Assembly: GCF_013402795.1 (NCBI RefSeq)
Contig: NZ_CP058595.1
Span: forward strand, 1,957,501 to 2,021,500
DNA from: Costertonia aggregata
GTDB taxonomy: Bacteria > Bacteroidota > Bacteroidia > Flavobacteriales > Flavobacteriaceae
DNA length: 64,000 bases
Reading direction: 5' to 3'
Under the pieces are notes generated by a model. It was not told the DNA's origin, searched no databases, and worked only from the letters and a program-made list of their open reading frames with translations. Both the position numbers and the translations under genes were made by a program. Shown one piece after another: positions 35,916-44,795 of this stretch (position 1 is the stretch's first letter; each line of letters starts with the position of its first letter).

Positions 35916-37850
35916 TCATAGCTTTTGCAACCACAAAAGTTCGTAGGGTTGTAGTGTAATGCCCTTTGATGCTGTTTTTATTTTTTTGTTTGAGATGATA
36001 TCCTTTACTCCTTCCAGTGCAAAAAAACCAATGCTCTGCAGCCAATCGTTTGATAACGTTTGTGGATTTTCGTCAAAATTTGAAAGCACCAAAACCGATT
36101 TATCTTCAATGGCATTTCTTTCAAAAGTCAATAGATGTTGATTTGGTGCAGCGTGCAACACAAAATTATTACTATCTGCGAAGACCGATAATTTTTTACG
36201 GAGCGCTATCATTTTTTGTAACCTAAAAAAGATTTCCGAACTATGGCCCTTTTTGCCTTGTAATGCAGCAATCGTCTCCCAGTCTTGTTGGGGCCTGTTT
36301 ACCCATCGGCTATCATGTTTTTTGTTCGGGTCTTCAAGAAAGGAATAATCGTTCAACATGCCTATTTCGTCGCCGGCATATATCATAGGTATTCCACCAT
36401 AGGAGAATACGATACCGTGCATCATTACGATTTTGTCGATTGCGGCCTTTATCAATTTTTCATTGTTTTCCATTATTCCCTTTTCCAGCCCTAAAAGCGA
36501 TGCGGCACTACCGGTTATGCGACCATCCCCATTTTTGGGGTTGTACATGAAAACCAATCCTTTGGCAGGGGACCATGGTAAAACTTGGCAATAATAGTCC
36601 AATAAAAATTTACGGTGTTCTTTGGCATCCCATCCTATATCATAAATATGGGCGTCGTCAAAACCCAATCCAATATCGTCATGACAGCGAATGTAATTTA
36701 TCCAGGTGGCGGTATCGGGTTTTTTTGGGATTTCCTGAAGACTTTTTTGTAGCAGATTTGTCTTTTTTGTAGCGATTGAGTTCCATAGCAATGCCATTAA
36801 CGAAGCATTGTACGCCATCTCGCATTCATTGCCTTTTCTACTTTCTTCACCAAAATATTTTATGATTTCTGTTGGGGCAACTATGGCCTCGGCCAATAAA
36901 ACGGTTCCAGGGGCGATTATTTGTAGGCACATGCGAAAAAGTGAAATCAACATATGGGCTTCCGGTAGATTTTGAGAAGTTGTCCTGATTTTTTTCCATA
37001 AAAATGCCAAGGCGTCAAAACGTACTACATCTACACCAAGGTTGATGAGTTTTACAAGGTTGGTCAGCATTTCTAAAAATACCTCGGGATTACTGTAATT
37101 AAGGTCCCATTGGTAATCATTAAAGACCGTCATGACCCAACGCTTCATTTTTTTATTGTACGTAAAATTACCGGGAGAAGTCTGTGGAAATACTTCTGGA
37201 AGCGTTTCTTCGAAGGCATCCGGTATATCCCTGTCGGGATACGTGAAATAGTATGATCGATATTTTTTGGAGCCTGCAATCGCTTTTTTCGCCCAAGGAT
37301 ATTCGTTTGACGTATGGTTGACAACAAAATCGAGCATCAAGAACATTTTTCTGGAACGCAGCTCTTGGGTCAGCTTTTCCAAATCATTTTTGGTTCCAAA
37401 TTTTTTGTCTATCTCATGATAACTGTTTACGGCGTAACCCCCATCGTTTTCTTCTTTTGGGCGTGTGGTAATGGGCATCAAATGAAGAAAATTCACACCC
37501 AATTCCTCAAAGTACGGGAGTTTATCCCGCAATCCCTTTAAATCTTTGTTAAAATGATTGGTATACAGTTGCATACCTACCATTTTTTCCGATTGATACC
37601 AGTTGCCCTGTTGTCTTACTCTCACCAAGTCTTGAAACTTCAGTTCAGTGGGCCTATCGGAAAAAAGCCTGGGCAATAAATCTATCAATCTGGTAAAATA
37701 CGCTTTATGCCTTTCTTCTTGGTATAGGGAAAAAAAACCTTCTTTTACCAAGGTTAGGTTTGTTGCCAAACGCAATGCGAACAAATCTTCAGGACTTTTT
37801 GTTTCATCGAATTTTAAAGCCAAAAGGTGATGTAAACTAGCTTGGTTCAT
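35916..37850 (-). CDS. amylosucrase (GH13 subfamily 4-like)
   Basis: Transfers glucose from sucrose to an alpha-1,4-glucan, releasing fructose. The 644 residues match amylosucrase length (about 636). Catalytic positions: nucleophile Asp279 in GVDVVRFDALAF, acid/base Glu321 in LLAEAIVAP, and transition-state Asp391 in IRCHDDIGLG, all close to the Neisseria polysaccharea enzyme. MPITTRPKEENDGGYAV and LNYSNPEVF are also family-like. No signal peptide, so cytoplasmic. One base separates it from the fructokinase gene, a functional fit. Alternative: sucrose hydrolase of the same subfamily. Confidence 0.88.
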   Translation of the reverse strand: MNQASLHHLLALKFDETKSPEDLFALRLATNLTLVKEGFFSLYQEERHKAYFTRLIDLLPRLFSDRPTELKFQDLVRVRQQGNWYQSEKMVGMQLYTNHFNKDLKGLRDKLPYFEELGVNFLHLMPITTRPKEENDGGYAVNSYHEIDKKFGTKNDLEKLTQELRSRKMFLMLDFVVNHTSNEYPWAKKAIAGSKKYRSYYFTYPDRDIPDAFEETLPEVFPQTSPGNFTYNKKMKRWVMTVFNDYQWDLNYSNPEVFLEMLTNLVKLINLGVDVVRFDALAFLWKKIRTTSQNLPEAHMLISLFRMCLQIIAPGTVLLAEAIVAPTEIIKYFGEESRKGNECEMAYNASLMALLWNSIATKKTNLLQKSLQEIPKKPDTATWINYIRCHDDIGLGFDDAHIYDIGWDAKEHRKFLLDYYCQVLPWSPAKGLVFMYNPKNGDGRITGSAASLLGLEKGIMENNEKLIKAAIDKIVMMHGIVFSYGGIPMIYAGDEIGMLNDYSFLEDPNKKHDSRWVNRPQQDWETIAALQGKKGHSSEIFFRLQKMIALRKKLSVFADSNNFVLHAAPNQHLLTFERNAIEDKSVLVLSNFDENPQTLSNDWLQSIGFFALEGVKDIISNKKIKTASKGITLQPYELLWLQKL

Positions 37851-37851
37851 C

Positions 37852-38799
37852 CTAATCGTACATCTGTTTTTTATCTGGCATAGATTCTATCGCTCCAAAG
37901 TTCGTAGTGGTTATGGCACCTGCCTTATTGGCTTTTTGAACCATTTGGGTCAATAGGCTTTTATCCTCTAAAGCCGGGTCAATAGTGTGCGATGTGGCGA
38001 TTTGTTGTAATAAGCACCCAATAAAGGCATCTCCTGCACCTGTGGTATCTACGGGGTTTACCTTAATGCTGGGAACGGTTTCCCTGAATTTTCGGGTACT
38101 TACCAGAGTGCCTTTGTTGCCTAGGGTAATCGTAATGGTGTTCGCCCCGATTTCGTGTAAAACGTCACAGGCCTCATCTAAATTTTCTTCTCCTGAAAGG
38201 AGTTGTGCCTCTTCTAAACTGAATTTGCACAAATTGGATTTTTCAACATAAGGCATGCACTTTTTTATGAATACATCTTTGTTGTCTTTCCATAAATCCC
38301 CTCTAAAATTCGGATCAAAGCTAATAAACGCCTTTTCGGTGAGGGCGTCAAAAAAATAATGGCCGTAGGCTTTTTCCAATGCGCCCCCTAAAAGCGCAGT
38401 GGCGGCACCTAAATGTACTATACTTTCCTTAAAGTCTTTTTTCAGGGACGGGTCGTATATCAGCTCTTTATCCGCACCACGACTGAATACGAAATCCCGT
38501 TCACCATCCTCGGCAATTGAGACAAATGCCATGGTGGTAAAGGTTTTGTAACGCTGCGCCAATGAAATATCTACACCGTTCGCATCAAGCACATTCAATA
38601 AAAAAGAGCCAAAGGGGTCTTCGCCCACACTGCCAACAAAAGAGCTTTTACCCCCTAGTTTAGCTATGGCGCACGCAACATTGGCAGGAGCACCTCCCGC
38701 TTTTTTGGTATAAATATTGGCCTTGGAAAGGTCGCTACCTTGATTTTCCGCAATAAAATCGATCAACAACTCGCCAATACAATAGACTTTTCTTATCAT
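37852..38799 (-). CDS. PfkB-family fructokinase
   Basis: 315 residues. KKAGGAPANVACAIAKLGGK is PfkB signature 1 and DTTGAGDAFIGCLL is signature 2 with the catalytic Asp. FVSIAEDGERDFVFSRGAD fits fructokinases. It is transcribed ahead of amylosucrase with a 1-base gap, so it would phosphorylate the fructose released from sucrose. Substrate is inferred from context and pattern. Confidence 0.88.
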   Translation of the reverse strand: MIRKVYCIGELLIDFIAENQGSDLSKANIYTKKAGGAPANVACAIAKLGGKSSFVGSVGEDPFGSFLLNVLDANGVDISLAQRYKTFTTMAFVSIAEDGERDFVFSRGADKELIYDPSLKKDFKESIVHLGAATALLGGALEKAYGHYFFDALTEKAFISFDPNFRGDLWKDNKDVFIKKCMPYVEKSNLCKFSLEEAQLLSGEENLDEACDVLHEIGANTITITLGNKGTLVSTRKFRETVPSIKVNPVDTTGAGDAFIGCLLQQIATSHTIDPALEDKSLLTQMVQKANKAGAITTTNFGAIESMPDKKQMYD

Positions 38800-38899
38800 A
38801 AGATGATACTAGAATAATCTAAAGTAAGTAGAAATATAATTGTAGTCCATATTTTTTGATGGAATTTATAAAGGGCAATATGCTGGGATTACATATTCC

Positions 38900-38930
38900 T
38901 TGTCCCTTTTTGTATAAATGAGTATCTTTT
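38900..38930 (+). promoter_or_regulatory. possible promoter of the SPFH operon
   Basis: TTG at 38900-38902, 20-base spacer, then TATCTTTT at 38923-38930 (seven of eight matches to TAnnTTTG), 24 bases before the ATG. Confidence 0.4.
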
Positions 38931-38954
38931 CAAAAATTAGAAAACACTACTACT

Positions 38955-40091
38955 ATGGGTCTATTTGACGAGATAAAAAAGAAATTGAGTCATGAATTTA
39001 TTGATATTGTCGAATGGATGGATTCATCTAACGATACTATCGTACACCGGTTTGAACGGTACCAAAATGAGATAAAGAACAATGCAAAATTGATTGTTCG
39101 CGAGGGGCAGACTGCGGTCTTTATAAACGAGGGCCAATTGGCAGATGTTTTTACGCCGGGAACCTACACATTAAATACCCAAAACCTACCTATTTTAACA
39201 ACTTTAAAAGGTTGGAAATATGGTTTTGACAGCCCTTTTAAGGCCGAAGTATACTTTGTGAATACAAGACTGTTCACCGATGAAAAATGGGGCACCAAAA
39301 ATCCGTTTATGTTGAGTGACGACCGCTTTGGACTGGTAGAGATACGAGCTTTTGGAACTTATAGTTTTAAGATAAGCGACCCTGGAAAATTTGTGGTTGA
39401 TGTGGTCGGTACCGATGCCAATTTCACCAACTATGAAGTAAACGAGCATTTAAAAAGTTTGATTGTAACGCGGTTTACCGATACCGTAGGAAAGGCAAAC
39501 CTTCCTGTAGAGCTTTATGCAGCAAATACGACCGAACTCTCGGAAACCTGTCAAGAAGTGATGCAGCCCGAGTTCGGTAGGGTAGGCATAGAATTAGAGC
39601 GTTTTTACATTGAGAACGTATCGATGCCCGAAGAGCTTAAAAAAGAAATTTTTGAATACAGCCGTTTGGATAAGTTGGATATGACCAAGCTTGCCCAGTT
39701 CAAGGCTGCGAAGGCGATGGAAGAAGCTGCCAAAAACGAAGGGGGTACGGCCGGTGCAGGTATGGGCATGGGCATGGGTTTTGTGCTGGCACAACAAATG
39801 GGCAATATGATGAACCCGCAAGCGCAGCAACCTGTTTTTGGAACACAGCCACAATCCGCCCCTGTGCCGCCGCCGATACCGGCCCAAGTAATGTACCATT
39901 ATGCCGTTGGCGGTGAGCAGGCCGGTCCGGTGTCTTTTGAAAAGTTAAAGGAGCTTTTTGCGGCCAGGACCATAAATCGTGATTCCTTGGTCTGGAAACA
40001 GGGAATGGAGACTTGGAGCGCCCTAAAAGACGTTGAGGAGTTAAAATCCTTTTTAGGGGGCAATACGCCGCCACCACTGCCGAAGGTATAA
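38955..40091 (+). CDS. SPFH-domain protein with C-terminal GYF_2 domain (YdjI-like)
   Basis: 378 residues. Residues about 1-245 form an SPFH/virion-core (YdjI-like) domain: GLFDEIKKKLSHEFIDIVEW, LIVREGQTAVFINEGQLAD and FVVDVVGTDANFT, then coiled helix. A flexible Gly/Met/Pro linker (GGTAGAGMGMGMGF, PPPIPAQV) leads to a GYF_2/DUF4339 domain (YHYAVGGEQAGPVSFEKL ... ALKDVEEL), which usually binds partner proteins. No membrane helix. Lies 51 bases before a zinc-ribbon membrane protein, the combination seen in the Bacillus ydjGHI set. Confidence 0.85.
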   Translation: MGLFDEIKKKLSHEFIDIVEWMDSSNDTIVHRFERYQNEIKNNAKLIVREGQTAVFINEGQLADVFTPGTYTLNTQNLPILTTLKGWKYGFDSPFKAEVYFVNTRLFTDEKWGTKNPFMLSDDRFGLVEIRAFGTYSFKISDPGKFVVDVVGTDANFTNYEVNEHLKSLIVTRFTDTVGKANLPVELYAANTTELSETCQEVMQPEFGRVGIELERFYIENVSMPEELKKEIFEYSRLDKLDMTKLAQFKAAKAMEEAAKNEGGTAGAGMGMGMGFVLAQQMGNMMNPQAQQPVFGTQPQSAPVPPPIPAQVMYHYAVGGEQAGPVSFEKLKELFAARTINRDSLVWKQGMETWSALKDVEELKSFLGGNTPPPLPKV

Positions 40092-40142
40092 AATCAAAAA
40101 TATAATTGCTGAAACATTTCTGCTGTGGCGGGAATAATTTGT

Positions 40143-41225
40143 ATGGAAGACATTCAAACATCCGAATTTAAAAAATCATGTGCCAATTGCGGAGCAGAGC
40201 TTAAGTTCAAACCAGGTTCACATAAATTGAATTGCGAATATTGCGGTTATGAGGAGTTTATTGAGCAGACCAAAAGTAGCTTTGAAGAACTTGAACTTGA
40301 GCATTACCTGAAAATTGTTGGTGAAAATGCATATACCGAGACTATTGAGCTTTTACATTGTAAAAACTGTGGTGCCAATCAGCACGTAGAGGAAAATTAC
40401 AAATCCCTTTCCTGTGTATATTGTGGCGAACCCTTGATTCGGGAAGATGTTGAAAAAGAGGGGTGGATTTTGCCTGGGGCCGTACTTCCCTTCACGTTGG
40501 ATGATACTAAGGCACGATCTACATTTAAATCTTGGGTGAACGGCCTATGGTTTGCCCCGAACAAATTAAAACGAGCCGCTTTGGACCCCGAGAGTATTCA
40601 CGGTCTGTATATTCCCTATTGGACTTTTGACGCCAATTTGTTTGCAACCTATCAGGGTAAACGAGGGGATTATTACTATGAAACCCAGAGATATCGCACC
40701 AAAAATGGGACACGCACCCGTCAAGTGAGAAAAACCAAATGGTCTTCGGCCAGCGGTACGGTAAATGGTTTTATTGATGATATCCTGATCAACGCATCGG
40801 AAAAAAAAAGAAGGGAAATCCCGTCTAAAATTGCCCGTTGGAACTTGAATGAGTTGGTGGTGTTCAATTCAAAATATCTATCTGGTTTTGTAACCGAAAA
40901 ATATACCATTTCCCTTAAAGAGGGCCATCATCAATCATTTCAAGAGGCAAAACAAATAGCAAATACTTGGATACGGCAAGACATCGGCGGGGATACACAA
41001 CGCATTCATCATGCAGACATCAAACTATCCAACGAGACTTTTAAGCATATACTTTTACCTGTTTATATAAGTTCCTATTCCTATGGTGGCAAAGAGTATA
41101 GTTTCTATATCAACGGGCAGTCGGGTAGCATTAGCGGTACAAGGCCGTACTCTTTTTGGAAAATTTTCTTTTTGGTTTTATTTGTCATTGTGGTTATTGG
41201 TGCAATTGCGATTTTTGTACAATGA
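40143..41225 (+). CDS. double zinc-ribbon membrane protein (YdjG-like)
   Basis: 360 residues from the ATG at 40143 (a GTG at 40125 is possible). Two N-terminal zinc ribbons: CANCGAE with CEYCGYEE, and CKNCGAN with CVYCGEP. A middle domain (GLYIPYWTFDANLFATYQG, ILINASEKKRREIPSK, LLPVYISSYSYGGKEY) and a C-terminal membrane helix (FFLVLFVIVVIGAIAIFVQ) follow. Similar proteins are often misnamed as helicase PriA-like. It shares 4 bases (ATGA) with the phosphatase gene. Confidence 0.78.
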   Translation: MEDIQTSEFKKSCANCGAELKFKPGSHKLNCEYCGYEEFIEQTKSSFEELELEHYLKIVGENAYTETIELLHCKNCGANQHVEENYKSLSCVYCGEPLIREDVEKEGWILPGAVLPFTLDDTKARSTFKSWVNGLWFAPNKLKRAALDPESIHGLYIPYWTFDANLFATYQGKRGDYYYETQRYRTKNGTRTRQVRKTKWSSASGTVNGFIDDILINASEKKRREIPSKIARWNLNELVVFNSKYLSGFVTEKYTISLKEGHHQSFQEAKQIANTWIRQDIGGDTQRIHHADIKLSNETFKHILLPVYISSYSYGGKEYSFYINGQSGSISGTRPYSFWKIFFLVLFVIVVIGAIAIFVQ

Positions 41226-41956
41226 TACAGAATAGAACATTGGTTATTGGCGATATTCATTCCGGTTTAAAAGCCTTGCTCCAAGTTATGGATAAGGCAA
41301 ATGTAACGTCTGATGACACCCTTATTTTTTTGGGCGATTACGTTGACGGTTGGAGCCAAGCGGTAGAGACCGTAAATTTTTTGATTCATTTGAAAACCAC
41401 TCACCGTTGTGTTTTTATTAAGGGAAATCACGATGAGCTCTGTAATGAATGGTTGAGCAAAGGAAAAGATAACCCGTTGTGGTTTCAACACGGGGGGCAG
41501 GCGACCATAGCTTCGTATGAAAATACCGATGACCAAATAAAAACTACCCACATGGCATTCTTTGATAGCCTGGAAAACTATTATTTGGATAGCCATAACA
41601 GATTGTTCTTGCACGCTGGTTTTACCAACTTAAAAGGAGTGGATTATGAGTATTTTTCAAAAACTTTTTATTGGGACAGGACCCTATGGGAGCTGGCACT
41701 TTCACTAAATCCCAGTCTTGACAAAGAGGACAAATACTACCCAAAAAGGTTGATACAGTACAATGAAATTTATATTGGTCACACACCTGTAACGAGAATA
41801 GGCAAAACGGTACCACAAAATGTCGCCAATGTTTGGAATATTGATACGGGAGCGGCTTTTAAAGGACCGTTGTCCATGATGGATGTTGATTCCAAAGAAG
41901 TTTGGCAAAGTGATCCGGTACATACTTTATACCCCGGTGAAAGCGGCAGAAACTGA
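41222..41956 (+). CDS. PPP-type metallophosphoesterase
   Basis: 244 residues with the full calcineurin-like metal set: GDIHSG, GDYVDGW, KGNHDEL, HAGF and GHTPV. Resembles bacterial PrpA/ApaH-type serine/threonine phosphatases; substrate could be phosphoprotein or dinucleoside tetraphosphate. The ATG overlaps the zinc-ribbon gene stop (ATGA), so the phosphatase is co-translated with the SPFH module and may act on it. Confidence 0.88.
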   Translation: MIQNRTLVIGDIHSGLKALLQVMDKANVTSDDTLIFLGDYVDGWSQAVETVNFLIHLKTTHRCVFIKGNHDELCNEWLSKGKDNPLWFQHGGQATIASYENTDDQIKTTHMAFFDSLENYYLDSHNRLFLHAGFTNLKGVDYEYFSKTFYWDRTLWELALSLNPSLDKEDKYYPKRLIQYNEIYIGHTPVTRIGKTVPQNVANVWNIDTGAAFKGPLSMMDVDSKEVWQSDPVHTLYPGESGRN

Positions 41957-41996
41957 AAATTGCCATAGTTTTAAGATGATTTAATGTAATAATCCC

Positions 41997-42004
41997 GAAC
42001 TTTG
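41997..42004 (+). promoter_or_regulatory. possible -7 box upstream of the desaturase gene
   Basis: GAACTTTG matches TAnnTTTG at all fixed positions but the first, 14 bases before the ATG at 42019. Confidence 0.25.
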
Positions 42005-42018
42005 AAAAAAAGAGATTT

Positions 42019-43017
42019 ATGTCTGATAAGAATATACGATTAGAAGTGATGCAGGCCATTGAGCCACAGGTAGAGGGATTTATGGATGACTTTCTGATCA
42101 AGCCCGAAGACATATGGCAACCAACCGATTTTTTGCCAGATACTGAGAGCGAAGGTTTTTTAGACCAAATAGAACAATTGCGTGAAGAGTCCAAAGAACT
42201 GGGCTATGATTTTTGGGTAACCATGGTCGCAGATACCATTACCGAAGAGGCACTGCCTACCTATGAGTCATGGTTGATGGATGTTGTGGGGATCGATCAG
42301 CACGGGGAATACAAGACCAATGGTTGGGCAAAATGGGTACGTGCCTGGACTGCTGAAGAAAATAGGCATGGGGATGTGCTCAACAAATATTTGTATTTAT
42401 CCGGTAGGGTAAATATGAAAGAGATAGAGATTACCACGCAACATTTGATATCTGACGGTTTTGATATAGGAACCGACAGGGATCCCTATAAAAACTTTGT
42501 TTACACCACCTTTCAAGAATTGGCGACCAATATTTCACATAAACGGGTGGGGAAATTGGCAAAGAAAAAAGGGAATGTCTTGCTGGGCAAAATGTGTACG
42601 ATAATCGCTGGTGACGAGATGCGCCACCATTTGGCCTACAGGGAATTTGTAAAGACCATTTTTGGTCATGACCCAAGCGGAATGATGTTGGCATTTGCCG
42701 ACATGATGAAGAAAAAAATAGTGATGCCGGCACATTTTTTAAGGGAATCAGGGGGAAGTATAGGAACCGCTTTCGAGAATTTCTCTAACTGTGCGCAACG
42801 CTTAGGGGTATATACGGCCCAGGATTATATCGAAATTTTGAAGAAATTGAATTCTTTTTGGCAATTGGATGCCATACGTGACTTAAACGATGAGGCCGAA
42901 AAAGCACGGGATTATTTGATGAAGCTCCCGGAACGATTGGAGCGTATTGCATCACGAATGAAATTTCCGGAAGACCAATATCATTTCAAATGGGTAGAGG
43001 CCAATGGCAGACTATAA
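42019..43017 (+). CDS. acyl-ACP desaturase
   Basis: Di-iron desaturase that introduces a double bond into acyl-ACP. The 332 residues carry both iron motifs: EENRHGD from Glu113 and DEMRHH from Asp199, with the usual spacing of about 86. No plastid or signal peptide. The plant enzyme family has close bacterial relatives in Flavobacteria and Actinobacteria. Monocistronic between a phosphatase and a terminator. Confidence 0.93.
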   Translation: MSDKNIRLEVMQAIEPQVEGFMDDFLIKPEDIWQPTDFLPDTESEGFLDQIEQLREESKELGYDFWVTMVADTITEEALPTYESWLMDVVGIDQHGEYKTNGWAKWVRAWTAEENRHGDVLNKYLYLSGRVNMKEIEITTQHLISDGFDIGTDRDPYKNFVYTTFQELATNISHKRVGKLAKKKGNVLLGKMCTIIAGDEMRHHLAYREFVKTIFGHDPSGMMLAFADMMKKKIVMPAHFLRESGGSIGTAFENFSNCAQRLGVYTAQDYIEILKKLNSFWQLDAIRDLNDEAEKARDYLMKLPERLERIASRMKFPEDQYHFKWVEANGRL

Positions 43018-43047
43018 TCAAAAGTTCTGCGATAGTTGAGGCAGCAT

Positions 43048-43080
43048 AAAAAATCCGATTCGTTACGAATCGGATTTTTT
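43048..43080. terminator. bidirectional terminator after the desaturase gene
   Basis: AAAAAATCCGATTCG pairs with CGAATCGGATTTTTT around a 3-base loop; A and T tracts on both flanks serve the convergent genes ending at 43017 and 43106. Confidence 0.93.
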
Positions 43081-43105
43081 GGTTGATGTTGGTTATTATG
43101 CCTTG

Positions 43106-43645
43106 TTATAATTTGCCATGGTCGTGTTCATCTTGCCACTTCACCAAATCTTTCCATTTGCCCTCGTAAGCCATTTTGGCTTGCATGGGCCAAGAAGAGG
43201 GGTCATGAATTTTGTAGCGATCGCCACCACCATCCAAAACTTTTTGACATTCGGCGACCGAGGCCTCGGATAGCGCTTTCCAAGTCTTTATGCCAGCATC
43301 TTTGAACATACCTTCAATTTTTGGCCCAATACCCTCGACAATTTTAAGATCGTCTTGTTTTATGTTTTTTCCAAATGCTGCTTTTGCCGCTGCTGCATCA
43401 AAAGGTATTAAAGCTACTGTTGCGCCTGCCGCTAATGAAGATGCGGGAGTTGCCGATTTAGACGCTAAACAGGCATCCAAATCCGATTTTAATTTAGCGT
43501 TCTTATCTTCTAAAATTTTAATATCTGCCGAATTATCTATGGTCGTGCTCTTTCCTTTTCCTAACAAATACCCAAAAAGTGCGCCAAGTAATGTGCATAA
43601 TAAAGGAATGATCCAGCACCATATGTTCATATTTTCAAAATCCAT
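43106..43645 (-). CDS. membrane-anchored helix-hairpin-helix protein
   Basis: 179 residues. N-terminal membrane helix (WIIPLLCTLLGALFGYLLG), a coiled-coil-like stretch (IKILEDKNAKLKSDLDACL), an Ala-rich linker, then an HHH domain from about residue 100 (LKIVEGIGPKIEGMFKDAG, KTWKALSEASVAE) and a Trp-rich C-terminus ending in a His tail. The HHH unit resembles predicted 5'-flap or DNA-bridging motifs but sits on an anchored protein. Follows the OmpA-like gene by 22 bases. Confidence 0.72.
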   Translation of the reverse strand: MDFENMNIWCWIIPLLCTLLGALFGYLLGKGKSTTIDNSADIKILEDKNAKLKSDLDACLASKSATPASSLAAGATVALIPFDAAAAKAAFGKNIKQDDLKIVEGIGPKIEGMFKDAGIKTWKALSEASVAECQKVLDGGGDRYKIHDPSSWPMQAKMAYEGKWKDLVKWQDEHDHGKL

Positions 43646-43667
43646 ATTTCAATATTTTTAAAGTTAA

Positions 43668-44576
43668 TTATTTGCTTAGTGTTATAACGGTTCTTCTATT
43701 TTTGGTTCTACCCTCTTCTGTGGCATTGCTTTCAACTGGAGAATCCGGACCTTCTGAAGTAGTTATTATTTTAGTTTCCGGAATACCGTTTTGAACCAAA
43801 TACCCCATGGCAAAATCGGCCCTTTCTTGGCCCAATTTTATGTTGGATGCTCTTTGGCCTTTGTTATCGGTATGTCCTACCACTTTGGCTCTTGCGTTCT
43901 CTACCTTATCCAAATACCTGGATATGTCGGCTACTTTTTGGCGTTGTTCCGCGCTAAGATCAATGGCAGCTTGTCCTGTGTTAAAGTAAAGAACCAAAGG
44001 GTTGGTCGTTATTTTTTCGTACAGTGCCTGTATTTCTGCATCGGCGTCTTCGGATTTATTGTCCAAACCATAAGAGACTGGCCCCTTAAAAACGACACCA
44101 TCCGCAACCATATCATCCATAAGCAGGCCCATGGTATTTATCTGAGCAGAGGGAATACCATTTTCCGCTAAATGGTTTTTGACCGCATTGGCACGAGCTA
44201 ACCCAAGATTTGGAAAAGCGGATTTATTGGCTTCATCGCTTTTGTAGTAACCGGTTACATTCAGCACTTTTTCAGCATTTTCCGATAAGTATGTTCTAAG
44301 GCTACTGATACCGTCAGTCACTTTTTGTGAAAGTGGCATCAAGATCGAGGACGACGACATATTAAAATTATAGTTGTCGTTTACATTGTAGGCATAATCA
44401 CCATCGCTAAAAGCAAAGGGATATGATGTGGCTTCGGGTACTGCCGGAACAACTACTTCATCTTTGGGTTCTTCTTTTGCCATTACGCTGCACTCGCTGC
44501 AATAGGTAATGTAAAAATAAGTCCCCGCTAGAATGGTGAGTAGGATCCCGATCAGGTTCGTTGTTGTTTTACTCAT
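43668..44576 (-). CDS. OmpA-family protein with two OmpA-like domains
   Basis: 302 residues. N-terminal hydrophobic segment (NLIGILLTILAGTYFYITY), then a degenerate OmpA-like domain (about 75-165; VTGYYKSDEANKSAF, NLGLARANAVKNHL), and a canonical C-terminal domain (about 190-302; LYFNTGQAAIDLSAEQRQ, VVGHTDNKGQRASN, GRTKNRRTVI) for peptidoglycan binding. The first domain lacks the normal His-Thr-Asp motif. Probably anchors in the inner membrane and contacts peptidoglycan. Operon with the HHH protein. Confidence 0.87.
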   Translation of the reverse strand: MSKTTTNLIGILLTILAGTYFYITYCSECSVMAKEEPKDEVVVPAVPEATSYPFAFSDGDYAYNVNDNYNFNMSSSSILMPLSQKVTDGISSLRTYLSENAEKVLNVTGYYKSDEANKSAFPNLGLARANAVKNHLAENGIPSAQINTMGLLMDDMVADGVVFKGPVSYGLDNKSEDADAEIQALYEKITTNPLVLYFNTGQAAIDLSAEQRQKVADISRYLDKVENARAKVVGHTDNKGQRASNIKLGQERADFAMGYLVQNGIPETKIITTSEGPDSPVESNATEEGRTKNRRTVITLSK

Positions 44577-44795
44577 TGTTAATAATCATTTAGTGTTTAG
44601 ACTACAATGTATTAAAAAAAACCTAAAAAATGTTAAAAAGAGATGCCTTAAATCTTCTTTATCAAACAGTTAATACATTAAAGTGGTATTTGATGATGCT
44701 ATAAAACACAATACATCAATTTGTGAAATACAATCTGCAAACTATACAGAAAACAGTACCAGTTATAAAATTATGTCTTTTTCATAAGGGAAAAG

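Noticed and set aside
38981-39960. SPFH protein as a flotillin with phage-defence role
   Set aside because: No membrane hairpin and no defence genes nearby; YdjI-like assignment with GYF_2 fits better.
44629-44703. 24-codon frame upstream of the ompA-like gene
   Set aside because: Too short, no ribosome-binding site, no conserved feature visible.
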